From Pseudoalteromonas rubra (GTDB taxonomy: Bacteria > Pseudomonadota > Gammaproteobacteria > Enterobacterales > Alteromonadaceae), in NCBI RefSeq assembly GCF_005886805.2, contig NZ_CP045429.1, forward strand, positions 2,884,501 to 2,948,500: DNA of 64,000 nucleotides, in the 5' to 3' direction. The translations under genes and the position numbers were made by a program. Below are positions 53,707 to 63,129 of the stretch, piece by piece (position 1 is the stretch's first letter; each line of letters opens with the position of its first letter). The notes under the pieces are model-generated. The model saw only the letters and a program-made list of their open reading frames with translations. It had not been told where the DNA came from and ran no database searches.

Positions 53707-54663
53707 ATGGCAGTAAACGCATTTAGTGAACTGAAAAACTACCTCGACTCGCAAATCTTAGGTCAGAGCGCACTGACAGAAGCGCTATTAATCGCCTTAC
53801 TGGCAGATGGCCACTTACTGGTTGAAGGCCCGCCGGGACTGGCTAAAACCCGTGCCGTAAACGCCCTGGCAAAGGGTATTGAAGGAAGCTTTCAGCGCGT
53901 TCAGTTTACCCCGGACTTGTTGCCTGCCGATATTACCGGTACCGACATCTATCGCCAGCAAACCAGCGAGTTTGTGTTTGAAAAAGGCCCTTTGTTTCAC
54001 CACTTGATCCTCGCGGACGAAATCAACCGTGCGCCGGCCAAAGTGCAGTCTGCGCTGCTCGAAGCCATGGCGGAGCGGCAGATCACGGTAGGCAAAACAA
54101 CCTATCCACTGCCCGAGCTCTTCATGGTAATGGCAACGCAAAACCCGCTGGAACAGGAAGGGACCTACCCGCTACCAGAAGCGCAACTTGACCGTTTCCT
54201 GTTACATCTCAATATTGATTACCCGCAAGCCAGCACTGAGCTGGAGATACTGCGCTTAACCCGTGGCGAAGCACTGTCTGAACAAAGTGTGCAGTTCACC
54301 CCTATTTCACAACAAACCTTGTTTGAAGCACGTAAAAAAGTACTTTCACTGCATCTGGCTGAGCCGCTTGAACAATATCTGGTGCAATTAATCATCGCCA
54401 CGCGTGAAGCCGCCAAGCTGGACCCGCAGCTGGGCGCCTGGATTGAATATGGTGCCAGCCCGCGAGCGACCATTGCTTTGGATAAATGTGCTCGCGCTCA
54501 TGCCTGGTTACAAGGACAAGACTTTGTCACACCGGATGATATTCAGGCTGTCCTGCATAACGTGCTGCGTCACCGTATCATTCTGAGCTATGAAGCACAG
54601 GCAGATGGGATCAGTAAAGATCAGGTGATCAGCCGTATTCTGGAACTGGTACCCGTTCCGTAA
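53707..54663 (+). CDS. MoxR-family AAA+ ATPase
   Basis: A 318-residue ATPase: Walker A GPPGLAKTR (about 41-49), Walker B LILADEINRA (about 103), sensor 1 MATQNP, and QLDRFLL with the arginine finger. MoxR proteins act as chaperones, helping partner VWA proteins to mature or insert cofactors. It is the first gene of a compact operon with DUF58, DUF4381, two VWA proteins and BatD. The ATG at 53707 has AAGGA ten bases ahead; a TTG at 53683 would add eight residues. Confidence 0.93.
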   Translation: MAVNAFSELKNYLDSQILGQSALTEALLIALLADGHLLVEGPPGLAKTRAVNALAKGIEGSFQRVQFTPDLLPADITGTDIYRQQTSEFVFEKGPLFHHLILADEINRAPAKVQSALLEAMAERQITVGKTTYPLPELFMVMATQNPLEQEGTYPLPEAQLDRFLLHLNIDYPQASTELEILRLTRGEALSEQSVQFTPISQQTLFEARKKVLSLHLAEPLEQYLVQLIIATREAAKLDPQLGAWIEYGASPRATIALDKCARAHAWLQGQDFVTPDDIQAVLHNVLRHRIILSYEAQADGISKDQVISRILELVPVP

Positions 54664-54675
54664 GTGGTTGCGATT

Positions 54676-55626
54676 ATGAAGCATGCTATGCAATCCGTTG
54701 ATCACACTAGTTGGCTGACACAAAGCCACAGCAATGGTGTTGAGCTGACACTCAAAGAGCTGTTGTACTATAAAAGTAAGGCGCGCCTGCTGGACCTCAA
54801 GCCCAAACGCGCTATTCGCAGCGATCAGGCCGGGCAATACCTGGCCCCGCATAAAGGCCGGGGAATGGAGTTTGCAGAAGTACGTCAGTATCAGTACGGG
54901 GATGATATCCGTGCCATAGACTGGCGAGTGACTGCGCGCACCGGAGAAGCGCATACCAAGCTCTATCAGGAAGAAAAAGAGCGTCCGGTGTTTATTTTTT
55001 GCGATCTGTCCAGCCCGTTGCTGTTCGGCAGTCGCTTGTTGCTTAAGTCTGTTCAGGCTGCCCACCTGAGTGCCCTGGTTGCCTGGTCTGCGTGCGCCCG
55101 AGGTGATCGACTCGGTGGCGTCGTGTTCAGCGAACACGGTCACCATGAACTTAAACCCACCGCACGTGACAAAGGAGTGCTGGCATTTTGTCACCAACTA
55201 TGTGATATCCATGCACAAAGCCTTGCTCAGCGCGGTGAAAACCAGGTCTCAAGCTTTGACAATAATCTGAAACGTTTGTCACACCTGGCCAAGCCCAGCA
55301 GTCTTATCTATTTGATCTCAGATTTTAGCCAGCTCAATGAAGCCAGTTTTAAGCAGCTTGAGCACCTTAGCCGGCATTGTGAACTGATTGGCTGCCAGAT
55401 CAGCGACCCGTTTGAGCACACCTTACCGGCTTATAAGGATGCGGTTGAAGTCAGCTCCGCGTCTGGCAGTTGGACTTTACCGTTAGCAGATAAGCAATTC
55501 AGAACCCAGTTTGCCGAGCAAGCTGAGCAAGCTTTTCAGAACAGACTGGCACGCTTGCAGCGTGCCGGAATGACCATGCAAACGTTTTGTGCCTCAGCGC
55601 CAATTGAAACCCAGATCTCCAGGTAA
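54676..55626 (+). CDS. DUF58 domain protein of the Bat operon
   Basis: A 316-residue cytoplasmic protein with the DUF58 core (GRGMEFAEVRQYQYGDDIRAIDWRVTART, about 60-90), a VWA-related fold that almost always accompanies MoxR. It lacks membrane helices. Its precise role in the complex is unknown; it is thought to link the ATPase to the VWA proteins. The start is uncertain: GTG 54664, ATG 54676 and ATG 54688 are all possible, and none has a strong ribosome site. It follows MoxR directly and its stop is immediately followed by the next ATG. Confidence 0.9.
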   Translation: MKHAMQSVDHTSWLTQSHSNGVELTLKELLYYKSKARLLDLKPKRAIRSDQAGQYLAPHKGRGMEFAEVRQYQYGDDIRAIDWRVTARTGEAHTKLYQEEKERPVFIFCDLSSPLLFGSRLLLKSVQAAHLSALVAWSACARGDRLGGVVFSEHGHHELKPTARDKGVLAFCHQLCDIHAQSLAQRGENQVSSFDNNLKRLSHLAKPSSLIYLISDFSQLNEASFKQLEHLSRHCELIGCQISDPFEHTLPAYKDAVEVSSASGSWTLPLADKQFRTQFAEQAEQAFQNRLARLQRAGMTMQTFCASAPIETQISR

Positions 55627-56061
55627 ATGATGATGCAGAACCCCTTAGACGCGCTTCATGATGTGATCCCACCCGAGCAGGTTGACTGGTGGCCGCTTAC
55701 CCCTGTCAGCTGGGCGGTGATCATTGCAGTCATATTGATAGTGAGCGTCAGTATCTGGCTGGCTGTCAAAAAATGGCAGCATAATGCAGCCAAACGCGAA
55801 GCCATTCAGCTGAGTGAACAACATGCCCAGGATGCACTGGCATTACATGGCATACTAAAACGTCTGGCCCGGCACTATTATGGCAATGAGCACGCAGCTC
55901 AGCCTACAGCACAGTGGCTGAAGTTGCTCAACAAACTCACAGGCCAGCAGTTCGACCAGCAGGACCTCAATTCGTTATATAGCAGTAACCCGACGCTGGC
56001 GTGCACTAAGCTGATGTCGGCAATTAAAACCTTCAAAACCAAGGAGGCCGTCAATGTTTGA
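55627..56061 (+). CDS. DUF4381 membrane protein of the Bat operon
   Basis: A 144-residue protein with a single membrane helix (about 26-48; SWAVIIAVILIVSVSIWLAV) and a helical cytoplasmic part ending in a conserved Trp/Leu-rich segment (PTAQWLKLLNKLTGQ). It belongs to DUF4381, known only from MoxR/Bat operons. It begins directly after the DUF58 stop (ATGATG choice of starts) and its end overlaps the BatA start by eight bases, so the genes are translated together. Confidence 0.88.
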   Translation: MMMQNPLDALHDVIPPEQVDWWPLTPVSWAVIIAVILIVSVSIWLAVKKWQHNAAKREAIQLSEQHAQDALALHGILKRLARHYYGNEHAAQPTAQWLKLLNKLTGQQFDQQDLNSLYSSNPTLACTKLMSAIKTFKTKEAVNV

Positions 56062-57043
56062 ACTTGACTGGCCACTGGCGCTGCTCTTGCTTCCCCTGCC
56101 CTGGCTGATTGCACGCCTTAAGCCAGCCACTGCACAAACTCAGATCCGCTTACGAATGCCTGGCTATCAGCAACAAAGCGGCTCCGGACAAAATATGGCT
56201 CGCCCGAAACGCAGCGTTAATGTGCTAGAAGCATTGATCTGGTTATGCCTGGTTGTGGCACTGAGCGGCCCCAGCTGGCTTGATGACCCAATCACCTTAC
56301 CCAACGAAGGACGCGATATTATGCTGGCCGTTGACTTGTCAGGCTCGATGACAGAACAAGATATGGCTTACCAGGGCAAATATGTCGACCGCCTGTCGGT
56401 GGTCAAAGCGGTTTTATCTGACTTCATCGTTGAACGTCAGGGAGATCGACTGGGCCTGATCTTATTTGGCGATACCGCCTTTTTACAAACCCCTTTGACT
56501 CGGGATTTACAAACCGTCAGCCAGATGTTACTCGAAGCACAGATAGGTCTGGTTGGACGCGCAACCGCCATTGGTGACGCAATCGGGTTATCGGTCAAGC
56601 GCTTCAACCAAAAAGAGCAAAGCAGCCGTATTTTAATCTTGCTCACCGATGGCCAGAATACTGCCGGTAATCTGAAACCAGAAGAAGCGCTGATCCTCGC
56701 CCGCGAAGAAGGCATTAAAATCTATACCGTCGGTGTCGGTTCGGATGGTCAGGGTGGGTTTAGCTTGTTTGGCATGGGCGGTATGACTGGCAGCAGCATA
56801 GATGAGAATACCCTCAAACACATCGCCTCTGAAACCGGTGGTGCGTATTTCCGGGCCAAAGATGTGAAAGGGCTACAGCAGATCTATGCGGAGCTCGATA
56901 AGCTTGAGCCGATAGCCGATGAAAACCAAACCTTCAGACCCAGACTGTCGCTCTTTTATGTCCCCTTACTGATAGCGCTGGCGTTATGGAGCCTGACGTT
57001 ACTCAGTAAAGCCATCAGACAATTGCGAGTGAAGCCACTATGA
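56054..57043 (+). CDS. batA: BatA-like VWA-domain membrane protein
   Basis: A 329-residue protein: N-terminal helix (about 7-20), a second helix near 56-73, a VWA domain (about 85-285) with the metal-ion-dependent adhesion motif AVDLSGSMT and a conserved TDGQNTAGN, then a C-terminal helix (about 300-320). This is the BatA (Bacteroides aerotolerance-type) architecture. VWA domains bind protein partners through Mg2+; the assembly probably sits in the inner membrane facing the periplasm and has been tied to stress or oxygen tolerance in other bacteria. Confidence 0.9.
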   Translation: MFELDWPLALLLLPLPWLIARLKPATAQTQIRLRMPGYQQQSGSGQNMARPKRSVNVLEALIWLCLVVALSGPSWLDDPITLPNEGRDIMLAVDLSGSMTEQDMAYQGKYVDRLSVVKAVLSDFIVERQGDRLGLILFGDTAFLQTPLTRDLQTVSQMLLEAQIGLVGRATAIGDAIGLSVKRFNQKEQSSRILILLTDGQNTAGNLKPEEALILAREEGIKIYTVGVGSDGQGGFSLFGMGGMTGSSIDENTLKHIASETGGAYFRAKDVKGLQQIYAELDKLEPIADENQTFRPRLSLFYVPLLIALALWSLTLLSKAIRQLRVKPL

Positions 57044-58974
57044 CCGAGTTTATTTTTATTCGCCCCGCTTTGTTGTGGTTGCTCCTTCCCTGGCTACTGC
57101 TGACAGGCATACAGTGGATTAAACGTCATCGTAGTAACGACGGCCAATTGATCGCCCCACATCTTGCCCAGTTCGTATTGGAAGATGGTCCCCGAAAGCA
57201 AGGCAGTAGTACACCCTGGCTGGTCAGCCTGTTGCTGTTACTCAGTATTTTGGCCGCAGCAGGACCCAGCTTTGAAAAGCACACGGTACCCGTTTTTAAA
57301 AGCAAACAAGCCCGGGTACTGGTCATGGATATGTCGTACTCAATGTATGCCACAGATATTCAGCCTAACCGACTGACCCAGGCTCGTTTCAAAACCCTGG
57401 ATATGATTGGTCAATTTACCGAAGGTGATACTGCACTGGTTGCCTATGCTGGAGATGCCTTTGTGGTGTCGCCATTAACGGATGATATTAAAACACTAGA
57501 AAACCTGGTGCCCAGCCTGAGTCCTGAAATCATGCCCAGCAAAGGCGCTAACGTGCTGGCAGGCCTGGATCAGGCCAAGATCTTACTTGATCAGGCAGGT
57601 TACGCAGACGGTGAAATTATCCTGATCAGCGATGAGGTAGAGCAAGACGAACTGGCGGATATTTCAGATTTATTTAATGGCACAAATTATACGCTGCATG
57701 TGTATGGTATTGGCACCTTAGAAGGTGCACCAATTGGCCTGCCTGAGGGTGGCTTTTTGAAAGATCGCTACGGGCAAATTGTAGTCCCTAAACTCGACCC
57801 TGAGCGCCTTTCAGCCCTCGCCTCACGCCAGGGAGGCCGCTATGCCACTTACACCCACAGCGACAGCGACATCAAAACATTTGCCCCTAATAAAGTGACG
57901 GACTTAGACAGCAATGAGCAACCTGGTGAGGCCCTTTGGCATTTGGATGCCGGTAAATACCTGCTATTTATCATAGTGCCGCTGGCGCTGTGGTTAATGC
58001 GCTCTCAGCCACTTACGCTGGCAATTTTAGTCGTGGCACTGATACAGCCGCAAGTCGGATATAGTGCAGACTGGAGTAACTGGTTTAAAAATCAGGACCA
58101 ACAAGCACTGGAGTCATACCAACAAGGTGACTTTGAACAAGCGCAAAGTGCTCAGGATCCCGTTTTAAAAGGCACCGCTTTGTACAAGGCCGGTGAGTAC
58201 GCGCAGGCAGCGGAACAACTTAAACACGCGACTTCAGCCATTGGCCAGTACAACTATGGCAATGCGCTGGCTAAATCAGGGCAACTGGACGAGGCCATTG
58301 CAGCCTATGAACAGGCTTTGCAGCTGGACCCTGATTTCACACAAGCACAGGATAATAAGCAGCTTGTTGAAGATCTAAAAGCCCAGCAACAAGAGTCACA
58401 ACAGCAAAATGGCGATCAGTCTGACAACCAGGAGCAATCTGGCGATCAGCAAGATCAGCAACAAGATGGTGAGCAACAGCAAGATGGTCAGCAGCAAGGT
58501 AATGATCAACAAAGCGACCAGCAGCAGGAAAGCGGGCAGCAGCAACAAGGTGGTGAACAACAAGAAAGTAACCAGCAAGGGGAGCAGCAAAATGGCGAGC
58601 AATCTGACAGTGACGCGCAAGAGCAGCAAAGTTCGGACTCAGATCGCGCTGGACAATCAGACAACGACAATGCGCCTGAGCTGGCGCAATCTGCTGCACA
58701 AAATGAGCAACAAGAACAGGCAGAGCAGTCCGCTCAGTCTGCACAACAAGCTCAGCAACAGGCTGCTGACGGTGAGGAGCAGTCGGAGCGCGCACAGCAA
58801 CTGATGCAAAGTCGCCCACTGACACCACAAGAGAAAGAAAAAGCGCAGCAACTCGATCAGTTACTTCGTAAAGTACCGGACGATCCGGCCATCTTGCTAC
58901 GCAACAAAATGTTATTGGAATCACAACAACGGGTGCGCCAGCGTCACCCGCGAGGAGTCGAAAAATCATGGTAA
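57040..58974 (+). CDS. BatB/BatC fusion: VWA, TPR and glutamine-rich tail
   Basis: A 644-residue fusion. The N-terminal part has membrane helices (about 8-24 and 60-75), a VWA domain (about 85-290, VMDMSYSMYATD as its metal motif) and another helix pair near 305-345. Next come TPR repeats (about 370-445; YKAGEYAQAAEQLK and YGNALAKSGQLDEAIAAYEQALQLDP). A low-complexity Gln/Ser/Asp/Gly tail (about 450-585) follows, then a basic C-terminus. BatB and BatC are usually separate proteins or are fused in this way in gammaproteobacteria. It overlaps its neighbours by 4 and 7 bases. Confidence 0.9.
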   Translation: MTEFIFIRPALLWLLLPWLLLTGIQWIKRHRSNDGQLIAPHLAQFVLEDGPRKQGSSTPWLVSLLLLLSILAAAGPSFEKHTVPVFKSKQARVLVMDMSYSMYATDIQPNRLTQARFKTLDMIGQFTEGDTALVAYAGDAFVVSPLTDDIKTLENLVPSLSPEIMPSKGANVLAGLDQAKILLDQAGYADGEIILISDEVEQDELADISDLFNGTNYTLHVYGIGTLEGAPIGLPEGGFLKDRYGQIVVPKLDPERLSALASRQGGRYATYTHSDSDIKTFAPNKVTDLDSNEQPGEALWHLDAGKYLLFIIVPLALWLMRSQPLTLAILVVALIQPQVGYSADWSNWFKNQDQQALESYQQGDFEQAQSAQDPVLKGTALYKAGEYAQAAEQLKHATSAIGQYNYGNALAKSGQLDEAIAAYEQALQLDPDFTQAQDNKQLVEDLKAQQQESQQQNGDQSDNQEQSGDQQDQQQDGEQQQDGQQQGNDQQSDQQQESGQQQQGGEQQESNQQGEQQNGEQSDSDAQEQQSSDSDRAGQSDNDNAPELAQSAAQNEQQEQAEQSAQSAQQAQQQAADGEEQSERAQQLMQSRPLTPQEKEKAQQLDQLLRKVPDDPAILLRNKMLLESQQRVRQRHPRGVEKSW

Positions 58975-60599
58975 CGCGATTACTGGGATCCGTGATCTTA
59001 CTTATTACAATGATGCCTGCCTGGGCCGTAGACCAACTCAGCGCCAGTGTAGATAAAAACCCGGTGTTGGTCGGTGAATACTTTACATTGACCATAGAAG
59101 CCAACGGCAAGGTCTCGGGCCAGATCCCCGACACCAGTGCGCTGAGTGGTCAGTTTGTCACCAGCCCAATCAGCACCAGCTCCAGAACCAGCATCATCAA
59201 TGGCAGCATGAACAGCACGACCAGTTGGCAAATGCAACTGTTGTCGCGCAAAGCAGGCGAATTTACCATTCCCAGCTTTGAGGTAGCAGGCCAACAGTCC
59301 CGTCCTATCAAACTCAAAGTGCTTGCCCGCGAACAAGATGGCGAAGCGCAGCAAAACCTCTTTATTAAAACAGCCCTCAAACCAGACACTTTACATGTGC
59401 AGCAAGCTGCCCTGTATACCGTTAAACTCTATATCGGTCAGGATCTGCTTGATGGTCAGCTCAGTGCGCCACAAATGCAAGAAGCACAAATTGCCCAGCT
59501 GGGCAAACAAAGTGAAGACTACGAAATCGTCAATGGTCGTCGTTATATGGTAGTGACTCGAGAATATCTGGTCCAACCACAAAAAAGCGGTACCTTTACA
59601 CTTGAGCCGCCCATCTTTAATGGCCAAATACGCGAGGGCTACCGTCGCCTGGCTGTATCGGCGATGGGTGACAGCATTGAGGTAGAGGTCAAGCCAATCC
59701 CCGACACCTACTCAGGCACCTGGCTACCCAGCGAACTGGTCAACCTCAGCGAAGAATGGCAACCAAGCGATCAAGCCGTTGTGGTTGGCACACCAATCAC
59801 ACGTACTCTGACACTCACAGCACTCGGTGTAACTAAAGAACAACTGCCTGACATAGAGGTACCCGATGTAGATGGTTTCAGGACTTATCCAGATGAGACT
59901 GATCGCAAACAAATGACCCGTGATGGTCGGGTGATCTCTCAATTGATCGCCTCCTACGCCCTGCTCCCTCAAACGCCGGGGACGTACACTCTGCCAGAAA
60001 TCAAAGTGCCCTGGTTTAATACCGTCATTAACAAAGTGCAATATGCAACCTTGCCATCTCGCACTATTGAAGTAAAGGCCGATCCAAATCAGGTATCCGT
60101 TGCACCGGCACCCATTATCGAAGCCCCCAGGCAAGCAGATACCAACTCCGAGCCGCCGATTGTAGTCCATAATGCAGAAAAAACCTGGCTTGACTGGGCA
60201 CTGCTTACGTCGGGCTATCTATTGTGGCTCGTCACCTTAGTGATTTGGTTTCTGACTCGTCAGTCAAAGCCAGTCAAGGTCAAGGCACCCGAACAGACAC
60301 CAGTAACAGCGGACGAAACACAAGCACTGCAGCAGATCAAACGTGCCGTTAAAGCCGCTGATTTAGCCGCCTGCTATCAGGGGCTAAAAGCCCTTGCCCA
60401 TGCTCAAGGCCATGTACAACTTCATACCTGGCGTCACCAACTTAGCCAGGAGTTGCAAAACGAAATTGCAAAGTTGCAAGGCGCGCTCTATAGTGCCAAG
60501 CAGGAGAATGTTGATCTGGTGTTGCTGTATCGCCTTTTAGCGGCACAACATAAGCAGATTAAAAACTCTAAAAAACAGCATCTTGAACCGTTATATTAA
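58968..60599 (+). CDS. batD: BatD family protein
   Basis: A 543-residue protein with a signal peptide (MPAWA cleavage region), several beta-rich repeated segments (LSASVDKNPVLVGEYFTLTIEANG, TPITRTLTLTALGVTKEQLPDI) of the BatD type, one C-terminal membrane helix (about 405-428) and a cytoplasmic tail. BatD is the periplasmic part of the Bat complex. Its start overlaps the previous stop by seven bases and it closes the Bat operon. The ECF sigma gene starts 51 bases later on the same strand. Confidence 0.9.
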   Translation: MVTRLLGSVILLITMMPAWAVDQLSASVDKNPVLVGEYFTLTIEANGKVSGQIPDTSALSGQFVTSPISTSSRTSIINGSMNSTTSWQMQLLSRKAGEFTIPSFEVAGQQSRPIKLKVLAREQDGEAQQNLFIKTALKPDTLHVQQAALYTVKLYIGQDLLDGQLSAPQMQEAQIAQLGKQSEDYEIVNGRRYMVVTREYLVQPQKSGTFTLEPPIFNGQIREGYRRLAVSAMGDSIEVEVKPIPDTYSGTWLPSELVNLSEEWQPSDQAVVVGTPITRTLTLTALGVTKEQLPDIEVPDVDGFRTYPDETDRKQMTRDGRVISQLIASYALLPQTPGTYTLPEIKVPWFNTVINKVQYATLPSRTIEVKADPNQVSVAPAPIIEAPRQADTNSEPPIVVHNAEKTWLDWALLTSGYLLWLVTLVIWFLTRQSKPVKVKAPEQTPVTADETQALQQIKRAVKAADLAACYQGLKALAHAQGHVQLHTWRHQLSQELQNEIAKLQGALYSAKQENVDLVLLYRLLAAQHKQIKNSKKQHLEPLY

Positions 60600-60650
60600 T
60601 TTTTCTTCGGTTTGATGAAATAACTTTGCTAGAGACAAGGTCTTATTAGC

Positions 60651-61166
60651 ATGACCACAAAACAAAAACGTTACGAAAGTCTGGTCCAGGTCTACAACAA
60701 GGAGCTTTATCGCTTTGCTTATTGGTTGTGCCAGGACCCGACCATTGCTGAGGATTTGGTACAGGAAACCTTTTTGCGCGCCTGGCGTTCACTTGACGCT
60801 TTGCAGGACGATAGCGCCGCCAAATCCTGGTTATTAACCATATTGCGGCGTGAGAATGCGCGCCGTTTTGAACGCAAACAATTTGATTACGCCGACGTTG
60901 AGCAGGACACTCTGATTGATACCAGCAGTGCATCACCCGACTCACAGACTGAGCAAATGATGATCCAAAAACAGATCAGCTTGTTGTCATCTGAGTACCG
61001 TGAACCACTGCTATTACAAGTCGTGATGGGCTGCTCCGGCGAAGAAATCGCACAGATCCTGGAACTCAACAAGAATACGGTGATGACCAGGCTATATCGT
61101 GCCAGAAACCAATTGAAAGAGGCTTTAACACAAGTGACCGAAACAGCAAAAGGGGCATCAAACTGA
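60651..61166 (+). CDS. ECF RNA polymerase sigma factor
   Basis: A 171-residue sigma-70 family protein with region 2 (YNKELYRFAYWLCQDPTIAEDLVQETFLRAW, about 10-45) and region 4 helix-turn-helix (VVMGCSGEEIAQILELNKNTVMTRLYRAR, about 122-155). It lacks regions 1 and 3, as ECF factors do. Its stop overlaps the start of the DUF3379 gene by one base (TGATG), the classic sigma/anti-sigma coupling. Target promoters are unknown; the Bat operon or the Tim44-like gene may be among them. Confidence 0.93.
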   Translation: MTTKQKRYESLVQVYNKELYRFAYWLCQDPTIAEDLVQETFLRAWRSLDALQDDSAAKSWLLTILRRENARRFERKQFDYADVEQDTLIDTSSASPDSQTEQMMIQKQISLLSSEYREPLLLQVVMGCSGEEIAQILELNKNTVMTRLYRARNQLKEALTQVTETAKGASN

Positions 61167-61897
61167 TGGATGAACTCGAATTTCGCCGCCGCTTGTTTGC
61201 CGATCCCAATGATAAGGATGTAGTTGCTCAGGCAGACACCGATCCGGCCAAACAGCGTCTCGTCAAAGAGATGCAAGATTTTGATGCGACGCTGCATAGT
61301 GCGTTAGATATTTCTGTGCCTGATGATTTAGCTCAGAAGATTCTGGCAAAACAGCAGGCAGATACTGATACCACGATGCAGCAAACCGCCGAAGTCAAAC
61401 AATTAGCCTGGTACCGACGCTTCAAGGCGCCGCTTGCCACCGCAGCCTCGGCTTTACTGGCAGTATCCTTGTACTTCGCCACGTCAGTCCATGCACCATT
61501 ACACGCTGGCGAACATGCTTTGCAGCACGTCTATTACGAAGCTGAAGCGCTCGCATTGACACGCGAGGTGCAACTTCAGGAAGTCAACGAGAAATTGGCA
61601 ATGTTTGGTGGAAAGCTCGAAGCTATGCCTGGCAAAGTGACCTACGCGACATTTTGTAATTTTAAAGGACAACGCAGCTTACACCTGATCTTCCAGTCAG
61701 ATCATGGACCAGTTACTGTTTTTATCGTGCCAACCGATAGCGATGATGCCAAGAGTAGCAATGAACGTTTTGCTGATGAACGCTTCAGCGGCAGCATCAA
61801 ACCCGGAGATCGCGCTGATACCATTTTAGTGGCAAATCTCGATACCCCACTGGAGCAGTATCAAACCGCCGTGACAGAATCACTGCGTTGGTTGTAA
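61166..61897 (+). CDS. DUF3379 membrane protein, probable anti-sigma factor
   Basis: A 243-residue protein with a cytoplasmic N-terminal helical part (about 1-85; DELEFRRRLFADPNDKDVV), one membrane helix (about 95-113) and a periplasmic domain. The DUF3379 family is almost always encoded right after an ECF sigma factor, and the layout is that of a membrane anti-sigma factor. It would hold the sigma factor inactive until an envelope signal arrives. The one-base overlap with the sigma gene favours equal production. Confidence 0.88.
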   Translation: MDELEFRRRLFADPNDKDVVAQADTDPAKQRLVKEMQDFDATLHSALDISVPDDLAQKILAKQQADTDTTMQQTAEVKQLAWYRRFKAPLATAASALLAVSLYFATSVHAPLHAGEHALQHVYYEAEALALTREVQLQEVNEKLAMFGGKLEAMPGKVTYATFCNFKGQRSLHLIFQSDHGPVTVFIVPTDSDDAKSSNERFADERFSGSIKPGDRADTILVANLDTPLEQYQTAVTESLRWL

Positions 61898-61917
61898 GCG
61901 CCACTTGCAGATAAATA

Positions 61918-61949
61918 CCTCAGCCCCAAGCAGGTTATGGGTGCTGAGG
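61918..61949 (+). terminator. Weak terminator after the anti-sigma gene
   Basis: CCTCAGC/GCTGAGG arms (61918-61924, 61943-61949) with a CCC/GGG extension of the stem, followed by only three T. The 291-base space up to 62188 is AT-rich and holds the promoter of the next gene but nothing else recognisable. Confidence 0.5.
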
Positions 61950-62188
61950 CTTTATCATTTCCCCAAGTTTTGAGAACAAATAGCTGATAATAAATACAGT
62001 TATAACAGATATTTTCGAACAGTTAGCAAGAATATTTCGACGCTAATCAAAAATCACAAAAAAACGCTAAATTTCATATACTTACCTATTTTATAAAGCC
62101 GTGTTACTGGGGTAGGCGCTTGAAATCGCTTCGCTTCACCGCATTGATTAACTACAATGCGTTCAGAACTAAAACTCAGAGGAACACC

Positions 62189-63085
62189 ATGAAACAGTTT
62201 GTTGTTTTAATGACACTCATTGCCGTTCTGGTATCTACCAGCTTCAGTGCAGAAGCACGGAAAAAGTTCGGCAGCAAGAAAAGTGCGGGTAAAACCCACG
62301 CAACCAGCACCACAGCACAAAAAAAACAAGTCGATACTAAGACTCTGGCACCTAATACCGCTAAACCTAAGTCCAATAAAAAAGGCATCATGGCAGGCGT
62401 ACTGGGTGGCTTACTTGCCGGAGGCCTGATCGCGGCCATGATGGGCGATGACTTTGAAGGCTTCCAGTTTATGGAAATGATCTTGTTTGCCATCCTGGCT
62501 TTTGTGTTGTTCAAGGTGATCAAATCCTTTATGACCAAACGCCAACAACCCCATATGGCGGGTATGCCGCAAGGTGGTAACTTTGGTGGTGGCAACTTTG
62601 GCCAAAACAATGGTGGGCAACCGCAAAACCATCAGCCACAATTTCGTCAGCAACCACAATCGGCCCCAGTGAGCGGTGGATTTGGTCAACAGCAGGAACA
62701 GGTACCCTTTAACCTGCCTGCAGATTTTGATGTAAATGGCTTCTTGCAAGGCGCACGTGATCACTATCACACAGTTCAGAATGCCTGGAACCAGAGTGAC
62801 TTTGCGACCCTGGCCGAATACCTGAGCCCGGAGCTGGTCGAAGAGTTTAAACAGGACCGTGCACAACACGGTGAAGTAGCAACCGAAGTGATGTTTGTTG
62901 ATGCTCAGTTGGTACGTGCGGAAACCACACCGGTCGCCTGGGAAGTAAGTGTCATGTTCAAAGGTAAATATCGTGACCTTGGCGATAAGCAGGAAGAGCC
63001 AATTCACGAAGTTTGGCACCTGGAAAGAAAGACACAAGGTGATTCGCCTTGGGTTATCGTCGGCGTAGAAGATTTAATCGACTAG
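62189..63085 (+). CDS. Tim44-domain inner-membrane protein
   Basis: A 298-residue protein with a signal/anchor segment ending near FSAEA, a basic stretch (ARKKFGSKKSAGKTHATS), a hydrophobic helix pair (about 70-85 and 95-110), a Gly/Gln-rich linker with repeated GGNFG units (about 125-165) and a Tim44-like domain (about 175-296; FLQGARDHYHTVQNAWNQSD). Tim44-like domains bind membranes and partner proteins. The ATG at 62189 has AGAGGAA upstream; the longer frame to 62120 lacks one. It follows the sigma/anti-sigma pair and could belong to its regulon. Confidence 0.88.
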   Translation: MKQFVVLMTLIAVLVSTSFSAEARKKFGSKKSAGKTHATSTTAQKKQVDTKTLAPNTAKPKSNKKGIMAGVLGGLLAGGLIAAMMGDDFEGFQFMEMILFAILAFVLFKVIKSFMTKRQQPHMAGMPQGGNFGGGNFGQNNGGQPQNHQPQFRQQPQSAPVSGGFGQQQEQVPFNLPADFDVNGFLQGARDHYHTVQNAWNQSDFATLAEYLSPELVEEFKQDRAQHGEVATEVMFVDAQLVRAETTPVAWEVSVMFKGKYRDLGDKQEEPIHEVWHLERKTQGDSPWVIVGVEDLID

Positions 63086-63129
63086 TTCGACACCTGTGCT
63101 ACCAGCACCGCCTGGTAGCACACTGTATT

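Noticed and set aside
58390..58800. Possible CRISPR or tandem repeat array
   Set aside because: The repeats are irregular codon repeats inside a coding frame, with no spacer-repeat periodicity.
58337..59134. 265-codon open frame on the minus strand opposite the BatB/C tail
   Set aside because: It is the shadow of the CAG/CAA-rich tract; its Leu/Ala/His-rich composition is a by-product of the repeats and no ribosome site is present.
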